Made by a program: the position numbers and the translations under genes
Notes under the pieces: generated by a model
What the model was told of the DNA's origin: nothing
Seen by the model: only the letters and a program-made list of their open reading frames with translations
Databases searched by the model: none
Shown here: positions 38,654-51,699 of the stretch, in pieces
How the letters are laid out: each line of letters opens with the position of its first letter
Position numbering within the stretch: position 1 is the first letter of the stretch
Origin: Pachyrhynchus sulphureomaculatus
Taxonomy: Eukaryota; Arthropoda; Insecta; Coleoptera; Curculionidae
Reading direction: 5' to 3'
Length of the DNA stretch: 64,000 nt
Assembly: GCA_019049505.1 (NCBI GenBank)
Contig: CM032454.1
Location: 145,143,364-145,207,363, forward strand

Positions 38654-38903
38654 TGTAACTTTTAAGAATACGATTTTTTCGTTTATTTTTAATTGTTATA
38701 CCAATGCGCCATCTATGCCTTCGAGCAGTAAACTTGAGAAAGGTGCGCTTCTGCAAATAAGTTGCCAGCCGTGCTGGCCGCTCTGCTTGAATGGACTTAG
38801 TAAGTCGCAGGTAGAGTGCAGTAAAAGCATCTATTTGCTATAGTTTTCCGTTAGTTACTTGGATAAAGGACTAAAAGTGTGTTCTCGTATTTGCTGAGCC
38901 TAG

Positions 38904-38943
38904 CCCAGCTGATGAGCCGTGATACGGCAAAACGCGTCCTGGG
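38904..38943 (+). ncRNA. Hammerhead ribozyme motif 3, core mutated
   Basis: Plus strand: CCCAG, CTGATGA, GCCGTGATACGGC, AAAA, CGCGTC, CTGGG. The conserved GAAA is AAAA here, which would be expected to cripple catalysis. Confidence 0.75.
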
Positions 38944-39099
38944 ATGGTTCAGCAAATACGAAAAACACTTTGGTAACTTTTAAGAATACGATTTTTTCGT
39001 TTATTTTTAATTGTTATACCAATGCGCCATCTAACTCCTGATTTATTATATTTATTAGTTTTATCTTTGGCATTGAAAAATATTGGATGCATGCTATAA

Positions 39100-40670
39100 A
39101 ATAAAATAAAATAGAAGAGAATAATAAAAGCAGACAAACAAAACTCAATTATATCCCTTGATAAAAACCAATACATTCAAAAAGTAAATGATTTTTTGAA
39201 AAAAGAAAATCCAATAAAACTAAAAAAAAGATCCAACTGATAAAATTCAAAAACAACTCAAGACCCTGTTAAATGAAACCCCGAGCATTGTGGATGAAAA
39301 AGAAAAGTTTAAAATAATAAACCAAAATCCTTCATCACCAAAGCTTACGGTTTGATAAAAATACATAAAGAAAATTCGCCAATAAAACCAGTAGTATCGT
39401 ACAGCAACCTAGCAACACATCTCAACACCATTTTTAGAGAAATAATGCCCTTCTGGTTTCATTCGATATAACAAACATGTTCTCCAATATCCCAAAAAAG
39501 ACTGTTTAGAAATTATGGACACTATGCTACAAGAAAAACAACATCAATATAAGAATACAAAAAGATATATTGAAACTTTTCGAATTTTGCATAACGGGAA
39601 ACTATTTCCAGTTCAATAATCAATTTTTCAAACAAAGAGATGGATGGACTTAGTCCTTTGCTAGCAGAAATTTTTATGTCAGAACTGGAAAATAGTTTCC
39701 TAAACATTTAACACGCAAAAAATATTCTCTTCTGCTTTAGATATGTGAACGACATCTTAGTATGGTATGTTTCCATGGAAATGATATTGAACTAAATTCT
39801 GCTTTAAATTATCTGAATAATATACACCCCATAATAAAATTCACTTTGGAAAAGGAAATAGATAATAATATAAATTTCTTAGATATAACAATTTCAAAGA
39901 ATGGAAATAGATTAGAATTTGATATTGTCTGTAAACCAACCTCTTCAAATGTCACCTTCCCAGTAGACTCAATACACCCTAACTCCCATAAACTGGCAGC
40001 TTATAGATCTATGACCCATAGAGCCTTCAATATCGCTCTTAGTAAAAATAATTTAAAAAAAGAATTGGACACAATCAAAAATATAGCACTCAATAACGGC
40101 TTCCAACCTAAAATAATTAATACCCTAATAAGCCGTAAACAAAAGTAAATCACCTTTAGCTTAATTTATCCTATAAAAAAATATCAAGAAAGAAAAACAG
40201 TCATACCCCTGACATATTTTTCGTTCCATCTCAGGTAAAATATCCCAAGTTCTCAGAGCCGAAAAAACAAAAATAGCTTTAAAGCCCGCTTAAAAATGAT
40301 CTAATATATATTCCAGTACCAAAGACAAAACTAACACACATAATAAAACAGGAGTTAATAAAGTTAAGTGTCAAGAGTGCAATAGCTGTTACATAGGCCA
40401 AACAGGACGGAATTTCAAAATAAGTCTCGCAGAACATAATGCTTCTTACAAGCTAAAAAAATGAAAAACACACTTGGTAAGAATTTCTTAGAAACAAACC
40501 GTCCATTTCCTAACATTAATTGTTTATCAATACTCCATACGGCCCCTAAATGGACAAAACTTAATTTTTTAGAATCTATAGAAATTTACAGCCATTTAAA
40601 GAACCCTAATATAAATTTACTAAATAGTCAAGTAGACTGCGGAAATTCCGTCCTTTACCAACTTTTATAA
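39100..40670 (+). pseudogene. Penelope-like RT/GIY-YIG pseudogene
   Basis: Blocks across several frames: NPSSPKLTV and IKIHKENSPIKPVVSYSN (RT fingers), SPLLAEIFMSELENS, and RYVNDILVW, in which the catalytic YVDD is YVND. Then a clean frame at 39762-40148 (IIKFTLEKEIDNNINFLDIT and HKLAAYRSMTHRAFNIAL). The GIY-YIG part is recognisable at about 40365-40445 (ECNSCYIGQTGRNFKI). It ends with LNFLESIEIYSHLKN and a stop at 40668. Inactive. Its terminal repeats are the hammerhead array immediately upstream. Confidence 0.8.
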
Positions 40671-40955
40671 CACCTAAGATACCCACATCCTTTCATTATA
40701 TAAACATCAATACAAATAACCGGTCAAGCGCAAGTTGAACTTGTGCATTTAGTGTTCCTTGCGTTGATTGCATTTAAAATAAAATTTTTTGTTACGATGG
40801 TATAAAATTATCAGTGACTTCACAAAACACTCCCCAAATCAGTTTTCAACAAAGTTTGTTTCCGATCTTTACTGAGAACTGACAACCTTGAAATGTTTGT
40901 TCTTTTATATACCAGATAAATTATTAAATTTTTCATAATTTATAAATACAATATA

Positions 40956-41683
40956 ACACATGGGCTGAAAAGTCCCGGGCCTAACAAAGAAAACACGGTT
41001 TTTTTTGGTTCAAAATTAGCTTTATTCATCAACGTAATCTCCATCAAGAGCAACGCAATCATTCCAGCGCCGCTCTAACAATGGCCAAACACTGCTCAGA
41101 ATCATCAACACGTTCTTGTTTTTGATAAACAGTGAGCAAACGCGGCACCCACTTTAAACAGAGCTTTCTCATAGTCAAATGCTCATGCAATATAAAGCCA
41201 ACACGTTCTTTTGATATCTTTACGATGTCAGCTAACTCACGCAACTTCACTTTTCGATCATTCAAAACGATTTTATGGATTTTTTTGATGTTTTCTGGTG
41301 TTACCGCCTCATTTGGACGTCCACTGCGTTCTGCATCATCGGTGTCTCTACGACCACGTTTGAAGTCAGCAAACCAACGTTTTATTGTTGTGTCTGATGG
41401 AGCGGAGTCCCCATAACACTTTTCAAGCCATTGCTTCGCTTGAACGGTATTTTTTCCCATCAAGAAGCAGTGTAAAATTAAAACACGAAATTGTTTTGAT
41501 CCATTGTTTTGAAAATAACAAAAGTAGCGTCACTCTTAGCACAATAACTCACAAACTAATGAATAGAACATCATGAAATTTTAACAGCTGTCTTTTGAAG
41601 GTTAGTATTAACTGAAAAAAAGGTGACTGCAATAAAACTAGCGCCATCTATGTGTTAGGCCCGGGACTTTTCAGCCCATGTGT
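40956..41683 (-). mobile_element. Internally deleted mariner, DNA-binding domain retained
   Basis: Terminal repeats ACACATGGGCTGAAAAGTCC and complement, with TA on both sides (40954-40955, 41684-41685). Only about 730 bp instead of about 1.3 kb. A different mariner lineage from mariner-1. Confidence 0.9.
41025..41500 (-). pseudogene. mariner transposase remnant: HTH domain joined to C-terminal tail
   Basis: Minus strand. An open frame from 41463 reads MMGKNTVQAKQWLEKCYGD, TTIKRWFADFKRGR, LRELADIVKISKERV and KLCLKWVPRLLTV, which is the complete bipartite DNA-binding region. Then it jumps directly to the C-terminal tail (LERRWNDCVALDGDYVDE, in another frame). The whole catalytic domain is missing, and the stop at 41059 ends the frame. 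Such a protein could bind the terminal repeats without cutting; that is inference. The true start upstream is broken by a stop. Confidence 0.85.
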
Positions 41684-42180
41684 TAATATAAAATTTGATA
41701 ATTTTCGGTCAAAAAATTTTTTGATCAGTACTTTTCAAGATAAGGGCACCGATTTTTCGCCTTTTTTTAAAAAATAATACAAAAAAAAAACTGCGTATGC
41801 GCATGTATTATACTATATATATTTTTGAACTCGTGTTTTTACAAGCTTTCATTTGACACCCCACTCGATAACCTTGTAAAAAAATTTTTTTCACTTCCGA
41901 TTTCACCCCCCTTAAGTCAAAATTTAACGTTCAAATCTACACGGCTCTGATGAGGCCATCAATTCCTATATTAGTACCAACTTTCTATGTCAAATAATTT
42001 CGGAGAAAATCGGGTGTGACAGACGGACAGACACCGAAATAATCTTATAAGTGTTCCGTACGGAACAATAAAAATGTATTTTAGTCTTTGTTGGGCATTT
42101 GAAAATGTAGTTTCACTACGAAATCTCGATAACGCAGTTGTAAATCCGTTATTTCTCTTTCTCTTCTTTTTTAAAACAAC

Positions 42181-42335
42181 TATATTGAAACATTAGTTTT
42201 CCATTCATTTGAAATTTTATTTTGGCTAAATATTTTATTGATTAGAATTGTTAGTTTTTGAGCCAAGTTTCTTCCTCCATATTTGTAGTGTATTAGAAAA
42301 GCATGAACTCTTTCTATTTTGTAACTCAAATTTGC
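42181..42335 (-). pseudogene. Small LINE RT fragment
   Basis: Minus-strand frame with YKYGGRNLAQKLTILINKIF then NKISNEWKTNVSI, matching the block just before the NYRG motif in many LINE reverse transcriptases. Nothing further is recognisable on either side. Confidence 0.5.
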
Positions 42336-42399
42336 AAATTTGTTAGTAAATCTAGCTATTAATATCGAGCATATTTGGACACCCACGTGAATTTTCCTC

Positions 42400-43011
42400 T
42401 AAGATTTGTAGTTTACTTTCATCATCTTTATCTTTGAAAGGAAAGTTTACCTGTGCATCGTCCTATGAAAAGTTAAGTGTTTCACTCCAGTGTAATGTAA
42501 ACTGTTTACTAAGGTAACAAAGTTTTATTTCTCTCTGCATCCGAAGGGAGTTATCCGGCTTGGGGAAAAACATTAAACACTTAACTTTCTGGCGCTTACA
42601 CTAAGAGAATGAGAAAATAAGATAAGTGAATAACGTAACAGATTATTTTTATGGGATAAGGGAAGATAAAATAAATGTTTTTTTTTAAAACTTGAGCCAC
42701 TCGAAATTATGTACAGTCTTCTTGGTGGTTTTAAAAAATGCATTAAGCTTGTATACAGAGTATGTAATAACAGGACGAGTTGTTCAAGTTTACTATAAAC
42801 TGTCGGAGAAGAAAAATAAAAAATTTCCGCGTAAGTGTTCGAATTTTTTAGAAATAAGAACACCACTAATGACTATGAGATGATTATCAAGTCTTTGTTG
42901 TAACTTTGTAAAGGCGATTATACAGAGACATAAGCAAACTGTATACAGTTTTCAAAAAAACTATCCCAATTGTTAAAAATGAAATTAAAATTGATTTGTA
43001 ATATCAGTTTA
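42400..43011. other. No recognisable feature
   Basis: AT-rich spacer; no supported gene or repeat. Confidence 0.4.
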
Positions 43012-43793
43012 CAGTCAAGTAAGAACGTGTCCGCGATAATTCATTTTTGGTATATGCGATTCTACCGATTCAACAAAAAATCGGTAGATAGAACCCTTAT
43101 CTACGTCACGTTTTAGTAAAAGTGTCAGTCGATTCCGAACTCTCGTTGAAATCACGTACAATCCAAAATGAGTCACTTATTTGCACGTCCGTTCAATGTA
43201 ATATTTCTTTGTTCCCATCCATGGCCCAAAATAACAATTTCCGCGGCCGCTAAATATATTAAAAAGTCGGTGTCATTTATGAGGAAGTGAGTAGATTGTT
43301 TTAATGAGACGAAAATGTCGACGACTTGCCAAAACTTGGCTCGGTAGGTAAGGTCACTCCGAAAGTCGAAAAAAAACCAATCGGGTCGTTGTTTTCACGG
43401 GACCCGAAATTGACACTGCGTTAAGAATCAGCAAAATTATGAAAATCGGGTTTGAATGTGTCCCATTCGACAACTTCGTGCTCATGAAAGTGGCTCTCAC
43501 AATCGCCGGACGCCAACCCCATTGAAAATCTTTGGTAAAGAGAAAGCTCAGAGGAAAGACTTTCAGGACTTCGACTTAGTTGTGTCGCGAGATTCGAAAA
43601 AATTTACGTACGCAAGTATGCAGAAAATCTCGTCGACAGCATCCCTTGAAGATGCCAGGCAGTTACTGATGCAGGAGGTGATTGGTCAACTTACTAAGTT
43701 GTTAGTACACCAAAGAATACATTAATAGCAAAAAATGTTCTCAAAACACATTTTTCAAGAGTATTAGCGGTCACGTTCTTATTTAACAGACTG
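43012..43793 (+). mobile_element. Tc1-like transposon, internally deleted
   Basis: Imperfect terminal repeats (CAGTC...AAGTAAGAACGTG at left; CACGTTCTTATTT...GACTG at right), each next to TA (43010-43011 and 43794-43795). About 780 bp, so roughly half of a normal Tc1 element. Confidence 0.7.
43195..43735 (+). pseudogene. Tc1-like transposase remnant
   Basis: N-terminal HTH traces (ITISAAAKYIKKSVSF and a VDCFNET-like block, broken by stops) are followed by a deleted catalytic region. The C-terminal end is SQSPDANPIENLW (third acidic residue), then KYAENLVDSIP, stop, and RCQAVTDAGGDWSTY. The second catalytic Asp region is absent. Dead. Confidence 0.7.
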
Positions 43794-43799
43794 TATATT

Positions 43800-44180
43800 T
43801 ATTGAATTTTCTTTCTCAGCTAAAAATTTTTTCCTTTTTTATAAATTATTCCTTCCTTTTCACTATAGTTATGATAAATTTTTAGAAACGTAAAAAAGAA
43901 TGAAATCGAATCTAAAGTTTTTATTATTATTATTTAACAAAGTAAATACGTTTTCCACTGACAAGGATAACGTCCAGTGATAAAATAACGAACACATTAA
44001 TAAAATATTGTAAAGATGCAAAGAATAAGTCCACCCCATACTTTAAGCCAGGGCTAAACCCCGTTAAAAATACACGGTTTAATCAACAGTGTAAAAACAA
44101 AAAATGTTTCCAAAATATGTCCTAATAATGTACAATTCATCTTCAAATAAAAGAGGAGACAGGTGGCTCTCGTCAAGAGA
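43800..44180. other. No recognisable feature
   Basis: Spacer between the Tc1 derivative and a palindromic repeat. Confidence 0.4.
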
Positions 44181-44287
44181 TAATATACTTACTCATAAAA
44201 AGTCCTGCATTCAGCATTATCTTATAAATTCGATCCAGTAAAATTCGATAATGGCAATATTGAATGGTATCTCTAAGGAGTTTTACC

Positions 44288-44369
<82 letters not shown>

Positions 44370-44494
44370 GTATATATATATATATTCGGTAAAACTCCTT
44401 AGAAATACCATTCAATATTGCCATTATCGAATTTTACTGGATCGAATTTATAAGATAATGCTGAATGCAGGACTTTTTATGAGTAAGTATATTA
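44181..44494. repeat. Long palindrome with (TA)n loop
   Basis: Arms of about 110 bp (44181-44290 and 44385-44494) are inverted and nearly identical (one clear mismatch, CTCTAAGG against CCTTAGAA). They are separated by about 94 bp of TA with ACG interruptions. Landmark: CGATCCAGTAAAATTCG. No coding content. Confidence 0.85.

Positions 44495-45918
<1,424 letters not shown>

Positions 45919-45990
<72 letters not shown>
45919..45990. repeat. (TA)n array abutting DD41D mariner right end
   Basis: Pure TA directly joined to the element's right terminus. Confidence 0.95.
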
Positions 45991-45991
<1 letters not shown>

Positions 45992-46071
45992 TAACCGTGC
46001 CCTCGGCTCTGCTCGCGTGGACTTGATTTACTACTGTCGTCACTGCTTATTCCTTATGTTACCTAACGTAA

Positions 46072-46445
46072 TAAAATATCTGCCATTATTTCCCCTTATC
46101 TCCCATTATTTTTCCTTATCTCTACATAATTTCCATTATCTAGGCTTATCTCTGCTCATCTCCCATTATTTCTCCTTATCTCTCATTATTTCTCCTTATC
46201 TCCCATTATTTCTCCTTATCTCCCGTTATCTCATCTTATCTCCAATTATCTAGGCTTATCTCGACTTATCTCGCAATATTTCTCCTTATATCCCGTTATT
46301 TCTCCTTATCTCCCATTATCTCACCGTAACTCCCATTATCTAGACTTATCTCTGCTTATCTCCCATTAATTCTCCTTATCTCCCATTATTTATACTTATC
46401 TCCCATTATCTCACCTTATCTCCCATTATCTAGACTTATATCGAA
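46072..46445. repeat. Degenerate minisatellite, CTTATCTCCCATTATTTCT unit
   Basis: About 17-20 imperfect tandem units of about 19-20 bp built on CTTATCTCCCATTAT with TTTCTC or CTAG variants. No coding meaning. Confidence 0.9.
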
Positions 46446-47850
<1,405 letters not shown>

Positions 47851-47878
47851 ACAGGTTTTCATGGATGGTGGAATTTAA

Positions 47879-48073
47879 TACATTAAAATTCCGGGTTTCA
47901 ATCCGTTCGTCTAACAATAAATTTACGCTCGAACTTCGAGCGGCAGTAGCAGCAAGATCACAGTATCGAACAGCAGCAGCAGCAAGAGCACTTGAAAATA
48001 CCAAATGCTATTTTGGCGAAACGTCGTGCAAATTCATTGTTAGACGAACGGATTGAAACCCGGAATTTTAATG

Positions 48074-48075
<2 letters not shown>
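47879..48075. repeat. Inverted-repeat unit with hammerhead-like core
   Basis: Perfect 40-bp inverted repeat (47879-47918 and 48036-48075; landmark GGGTTTCAATCCGTTCGTC) around a 117-bp middle with a CAG-rich stretch. The middle contains GCAC, TTGAAAA, a CCAAA/TTTTGG hairpin, then GCGAAACGTC and GTGC, which resembles a degraded hammerhead of Penelope type. It is flanked by (TA)n on both sides. Confidence 0.7.

Positions 48076-48151
<76 letters not shown>
48076..48151. repeat. (TA)n array right of inverted-repeat unit
   Basis: Pure TA joined to the outer end of the 40-bp inverted repeat. Confidence 0.95.
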
Positions 48152-48155
<4 letters not shown>

Positions 48156-48449
48156 ATATGATTGAATAAAAATTATGGACCTGCTTCCGAAATATTGCCT
48201 TTAAAATTATCTTCATCTCTGCTTTGTTAAAGGATTTTCGTTTTTAATTTCGCTTTTTACATACACGCAAGGTAAAAAAAAACCTGTTGACTTTTTTTTA
48301 TTACACCAGCTTTTCTTTGTTTCCAAATAGAAATGTGAGCAAGCTAAGCCGTTGGAGAATTTCTAAAAACAGATTACTTTAGCAAAATAACAGGTACAAA
48401 AGAACTTTTTTATTCTTAGTTATTATTAGGCTAAAAATGAAAACAGATA
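48152..48449. other. No recognisable feature
   Basis: Short AT-rich spacer before mariner-4. Confidence 0.4.
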
Positions 48450-48770
48450 CGGGAGTTGTACGATAAGAACCTGGCCCTGGCCTACTACTGTTTCAAAAAG
48501 TATGTTTTTCGTAAACATAACCTTTCACAAGTTTGTGAGTCGCAGCCATTTTAATAAAACAACTTTTGTGATTTTACAACAATGGAAAAAATTGAATAAC
48601 ACGCAGTGAAAAAATATTTGTTTTTGGAAAAGAAAATGAGTGATGAGATAAAAGAGGAAGTCAACGAAGTTTATGGGGACTTTGTACCTACGTTATCGAC
48701 CATAAAATAATGGGCAGCTGAAGCATTTTTGATGATAACGTCCAGGTCATCCAAATGAGGTCACCATATT

Positions 48771-49137
48771 CATGCCGTACATCGGACCCGCGCAAGGTCG
48801 TTATTTTACCCAACTAATGTCACCAGTAATTATGGCTTGCATAGTCCAGCGTAATTTTGATAAATGTAATTTGCCAATTGATGGCCCAGTTCACCGATTT
48901 AAAAATATGGTCAAGCAACTGACCCCGTTATAAAGTTTCTTTAATTTTCGGGTAGTTTTCTCTTATTATTATATGATCAGTACTGTTTATTTTTACAAAT
49001 AATTAAATTAAATTAAATTGTAATACCTTGCATTCTGACCTATTAGTTTTAGATTTAGCCTTAATCATATTGTTCAATCACATTGTTTTTTCTTTTGTAT
49101 ATTGTCGATGTTTTTGTATAAATGGTGTTACCATTGA

Positions 49138-49168
<31 letters not shown>
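48771..49168 (+). mobile_element. 3' end of a Jockey-like LINE nested in mariner-4
   Basis: Starts CATGCCGTACATCGG and ends in (AAAT)n. The flank ATATT is duplicated (48766-48770 and 49169-49173), and deleting the insert restores GTCACCATATTAGATACG, which continues the mariner frame. An RTRARSLFYPTN-type peptide in the insert resembles the C-terminus of Jockey-group ORF2. Confidence 0.7.
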
Positions 49169-49809
49169 ATATTAGATACGATTGAAAAAATTCACGATAT
49201 AGTGATAAATCTCAATTGGATCGGTGCAGAACATTTTTTAATATCTCATTTGGATATGAGAAAGCTTTCCACAAGGCGGGTGTCTCCATTGCTCACAACT
49301 GACAATAAACACTCACGTGTGTCAACTTTAAAAGAATGTTTCGCGATGTTACAGCGCAATCCGAATGAGTTTTGCCGTCGATTTATAACTGTTGATGAAA
49401 CATGGATTCATCACAGTACACCATAGGTCAAAAAGTAGTCCAAACAGTGGGTTTTCCGTAGCGAACCAGCGCCAAAAAAGGCCAAGGCGACTTTATCGGC
49501 CAACAAAGTTATGTCCTCAGTGTTTTGAGATACACGCAGAATAATCCACGTTGATTACCTTGAAAAGAGCAAAACGATTAACGGAGATTACTACGTCAAC
49601 TTATTGGATCGTTTCAACCATACTGTGAAAAAAAAACGTCCGCATGTGGCCAAGAAAAAAATTCTCTTTCATCAAGACAATGCTCGCGCGCACACTTGTG
49701 TCATCGCCATGGCAAAATTCCATGAGTTAGGATACGAATTGCTTCCGTATCCACCATATTCGCCAGATTTAGTCCCCAGCGATTATTTCCTGTTTCCGAA
49801 TATAAATAA

Positions 49810-50183
49810 CCGGTCAAGTGCAAGTTGAACTTGCGCAATTAGTGTTCTGTACGTTGATTGCTTTTAAAATAAAAAATGTTGTAACGGAAGTATAAAATGA
49901 TCAGTGACTTCACAAAACACACCCCAAATGAGTTTTCAACAAAGTTTAGTTCCAATCTTTACTGAAAATTGATGACCCTGAACTTTCTGTTTTTTTTTAT
50001 ACCAAATAAGTTATTACAGGTAATGCACTCGTGATAATTTTCGTTCAATCTACACCCCGTGGAGAATATTCCAGAATTTTTTCAAAATTTTTTGATAAGT
50101 ACTTGTCGAGATAAGGCGGGTGGACAACGATTTTTCGCGATTTTTTGAAAATAATATAAAAGAAAAGTGCGCGCAAGTATTAC

Positions 50184-50257
<74 letters not shown>

Positions 50258-50525
50258 ACTCGTGTTTTCACAAGCTTTCATCTGACACCACACTCGATTA
50301 CCTAGTAAAAAATTTTTTTTCACTTCAGATTTTACCCCCCAAAACTAACCCCTTAAGTCAAAAATTTAACTTTCAAAAGTACATGGCTCTGATGAGGCCA
50401 TGAACTCCTATATTATTACCAAATTTCAACTTTCTATGACAAATAGTTTCGGAGAAAATCGGGTTTGACATACGGACGGAGAGACGGACAGCCACCGAAG
50501 TGATCTTATAAGTGCTCCGTACGGA
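49810..50525 (+). mobile_element. HINE-like repeat nested in mariner-4 (copy H7)
   Basis: Left end CCGGTCAAGTGCAAGTTGAA after TATAAATAA, right end GTGCTCCGTACGGA (palindrome decayed, the last bases lost). An internal (TA)n at 50187-50253 replaces the short TA of other copies. The mariner C-terminal codons resume within 60 bp. Confidence 0.75.
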
Positions 50526-50799
50526 CTATGCACTTTTTACGTTCATTTAGTTCTTTAGTTTTTGAGACCCGAAAAGATTTTTAATTGTTGGCTCAAAGGT
50601 TTTTGCTGAAACAAACGCTTATTTTGAAGAGTTGGAGAAATTGTATTTTTTAGATGGGATACAAAAGATAGAAAAACGTTAGACTAGGTGTATCGAGCTA
50701 AAAGGACACTATGTTGAAAAATAAAATAAATTTTACACATAAAAATGTTTTTTTCTTGTGAAGGTCAGATACTTATCATGCCCTCGTAGTAATAAAAAA

Positions 50800-51100
50800 A
50801 AGAATAAAATTTTATATTACATTTTCTTACACAAAAAATATCCTATTACATAATATTGAAATAATTTTTTATCCCTGGACAGATTTATGGACCATATACA
50901 TGATGGGATTTCACTGTTTACATCTCCCGAATTATGTGCGGCTTTATAAATGTCAAAACCAAATAACAACCTTCGTCCATTCGGTCAGCGATTTTTGGAT
51001 TCATAAAATGGAAGTCAGGATCAAATTGAAAATAACGTTCAGGTTAGTTCCCCTATTATCGATAGGTAAAATCCATTATTGCTCATTCTTAATTGTGTAT
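50800..51100. other. No recognisable feature
   Basis: Spacer between mariner-4 and a TA array. Confidence 0.4.
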
Positions 51101-51101
51101 G

Positions 51102-51171
<70 letters not shown>
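51101..51171. repeat. (TA)n microsatellite
   Basis: TA array followed by ACGAGTATATG. No recognisable element edge here. Confidence 0.95.
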
Positions 51172-51172
<1 letters not shown>

Positions 51173-51289
51173 GAGTATATGTATGAAATCTTGTATCAAA
51201 ATTGGCAATTACGCTCTTGTTACTTAAAGAAAATTACAAACGGCTTATGATTCAGTGCATAAGTATTTTTCTTCAAGATCCAGAAGAAG

Positions 51290-51665
51290 TGAAACGAGTT
51301 TAATACGAGAAGATTTTTTAACCTAGAAGGCAGAGGTCAGTGTGGAAAGGGTGACTTTTGTAATGTCGAATCATCTACTGACGTTAAGAATGGCCAGGGG
51401 TCAGTTAAATTTAAACCAGTTGACCATCCATCAGATTTTAACACATAATTTTGACAAGGCAAAAGTTGCGCCGAGGTTATTTTAGAGAACTTTACAATTA
51501 AGCAAAAAGTTGACCGAAGTCATATGTGACTAGATTTTCTGCACCACATTAAGAGGGTGGGTGGAAAATAATCATAATTCTTAAATAGGATGATAACAGG
51601 TATTGAATCGTGGATATGCCAACAAGACCTTATGGCAATTTGCAGTCGAAAATGGTACACCTGAG
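51290..51665 (+). pseudogene. Mariner-like transposase remnant, left piece
   Basis: LRMARGQLNLNQLTIHQILT and HNFDKAKVAPRLF, then ITGIESWICQQDL (degraded VTGDESW, first catalytic block). A companion piece with GIVHKEFVP-like sequence (IVHKEFVPLDIPAEVFYQL) lies at about 53293-53365 beyond the Penelope-like element, suggesting one mariner relic split by that insertion. Low sequence quality. Confidence 0.5.
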
Positions 51666-51699
51666 TTACTCAGGCGGAACTAATGGCACAGGCGAGACT

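Larger units (their letters stand above)
38084..39045. repeat. Inverted/tandem array of Penelope terminal repeats with hammerheads
   Basis: Two directly repeated units (38084-38408 and 38410-38655), with their hammerhead on the minus strand, are followed by an inverted continuation (38655-39045) with the hammerhead on the plus strand. Shared landmarks are CTGCACTCTACC, TTATTTGCAGAAGCGCACC, GGCATAGATGGCGCATTGG and AAACGAAAAAATCGTATTC. The arrangement is a large imperfect palindrome. A Penelope-like coding region follows directly, so these are most simply its terminal repeats. The left edge touches the assembly gap. Confidence 0.8.
40720..42070 (+). mobile_element. HINE-like repeat split by a mariner derivative (copy H6)
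   Basis: Left end CCGGTCAAGCGCAAGTTGAA at 40720; right end TGTTCCGTACGGAACA followed by ATAA at about 42068. A 728-bp mariner derivative occupies 40956-41683 with its TA duplication, and the HINE body resumes at once on the other side (GATAATTTTCGG). Confidence 0.75.
48583..50726 (+). pseudogene. mariner-4 transposase, split and decayed
   Basis: Pieces in order: HTH start (AVKKYLFLEKKMSDEIKEEV, YGDFVPTLSTIK, stop); NEVTI at the LINE junction, resuming LDTIEKIHDIVI; LDMRKLSTRRVSPLLT; FITVDETWIHHSTP (first Asp); FHQDNARAHTC (second Asp); LVPSDYFLFPN (third Asp). Then comes the HINE insertion, and after it AETNAYFEELEKLYF, IEKR, stop, TRCIELKGHYVEK. Stops at 48597, 48706, 49424 and others. The catalytic Asp residues are still visible but the gene is dead. 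Confidence 0.85.
48450..50786 (+). mobile_element. mariner-4, old copy with two nested insertions
   Basis: Degraded terminal repeats (left CGGGAGTTGTACGATAAG, right CTTATCATGCCCTCG), each next to TA (48448-48449, 50787-50788). The body is interrupted by a LINE 3' end (48771-49168) and a HINE-like repeat (49810-50525). Confidence 0.75.
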
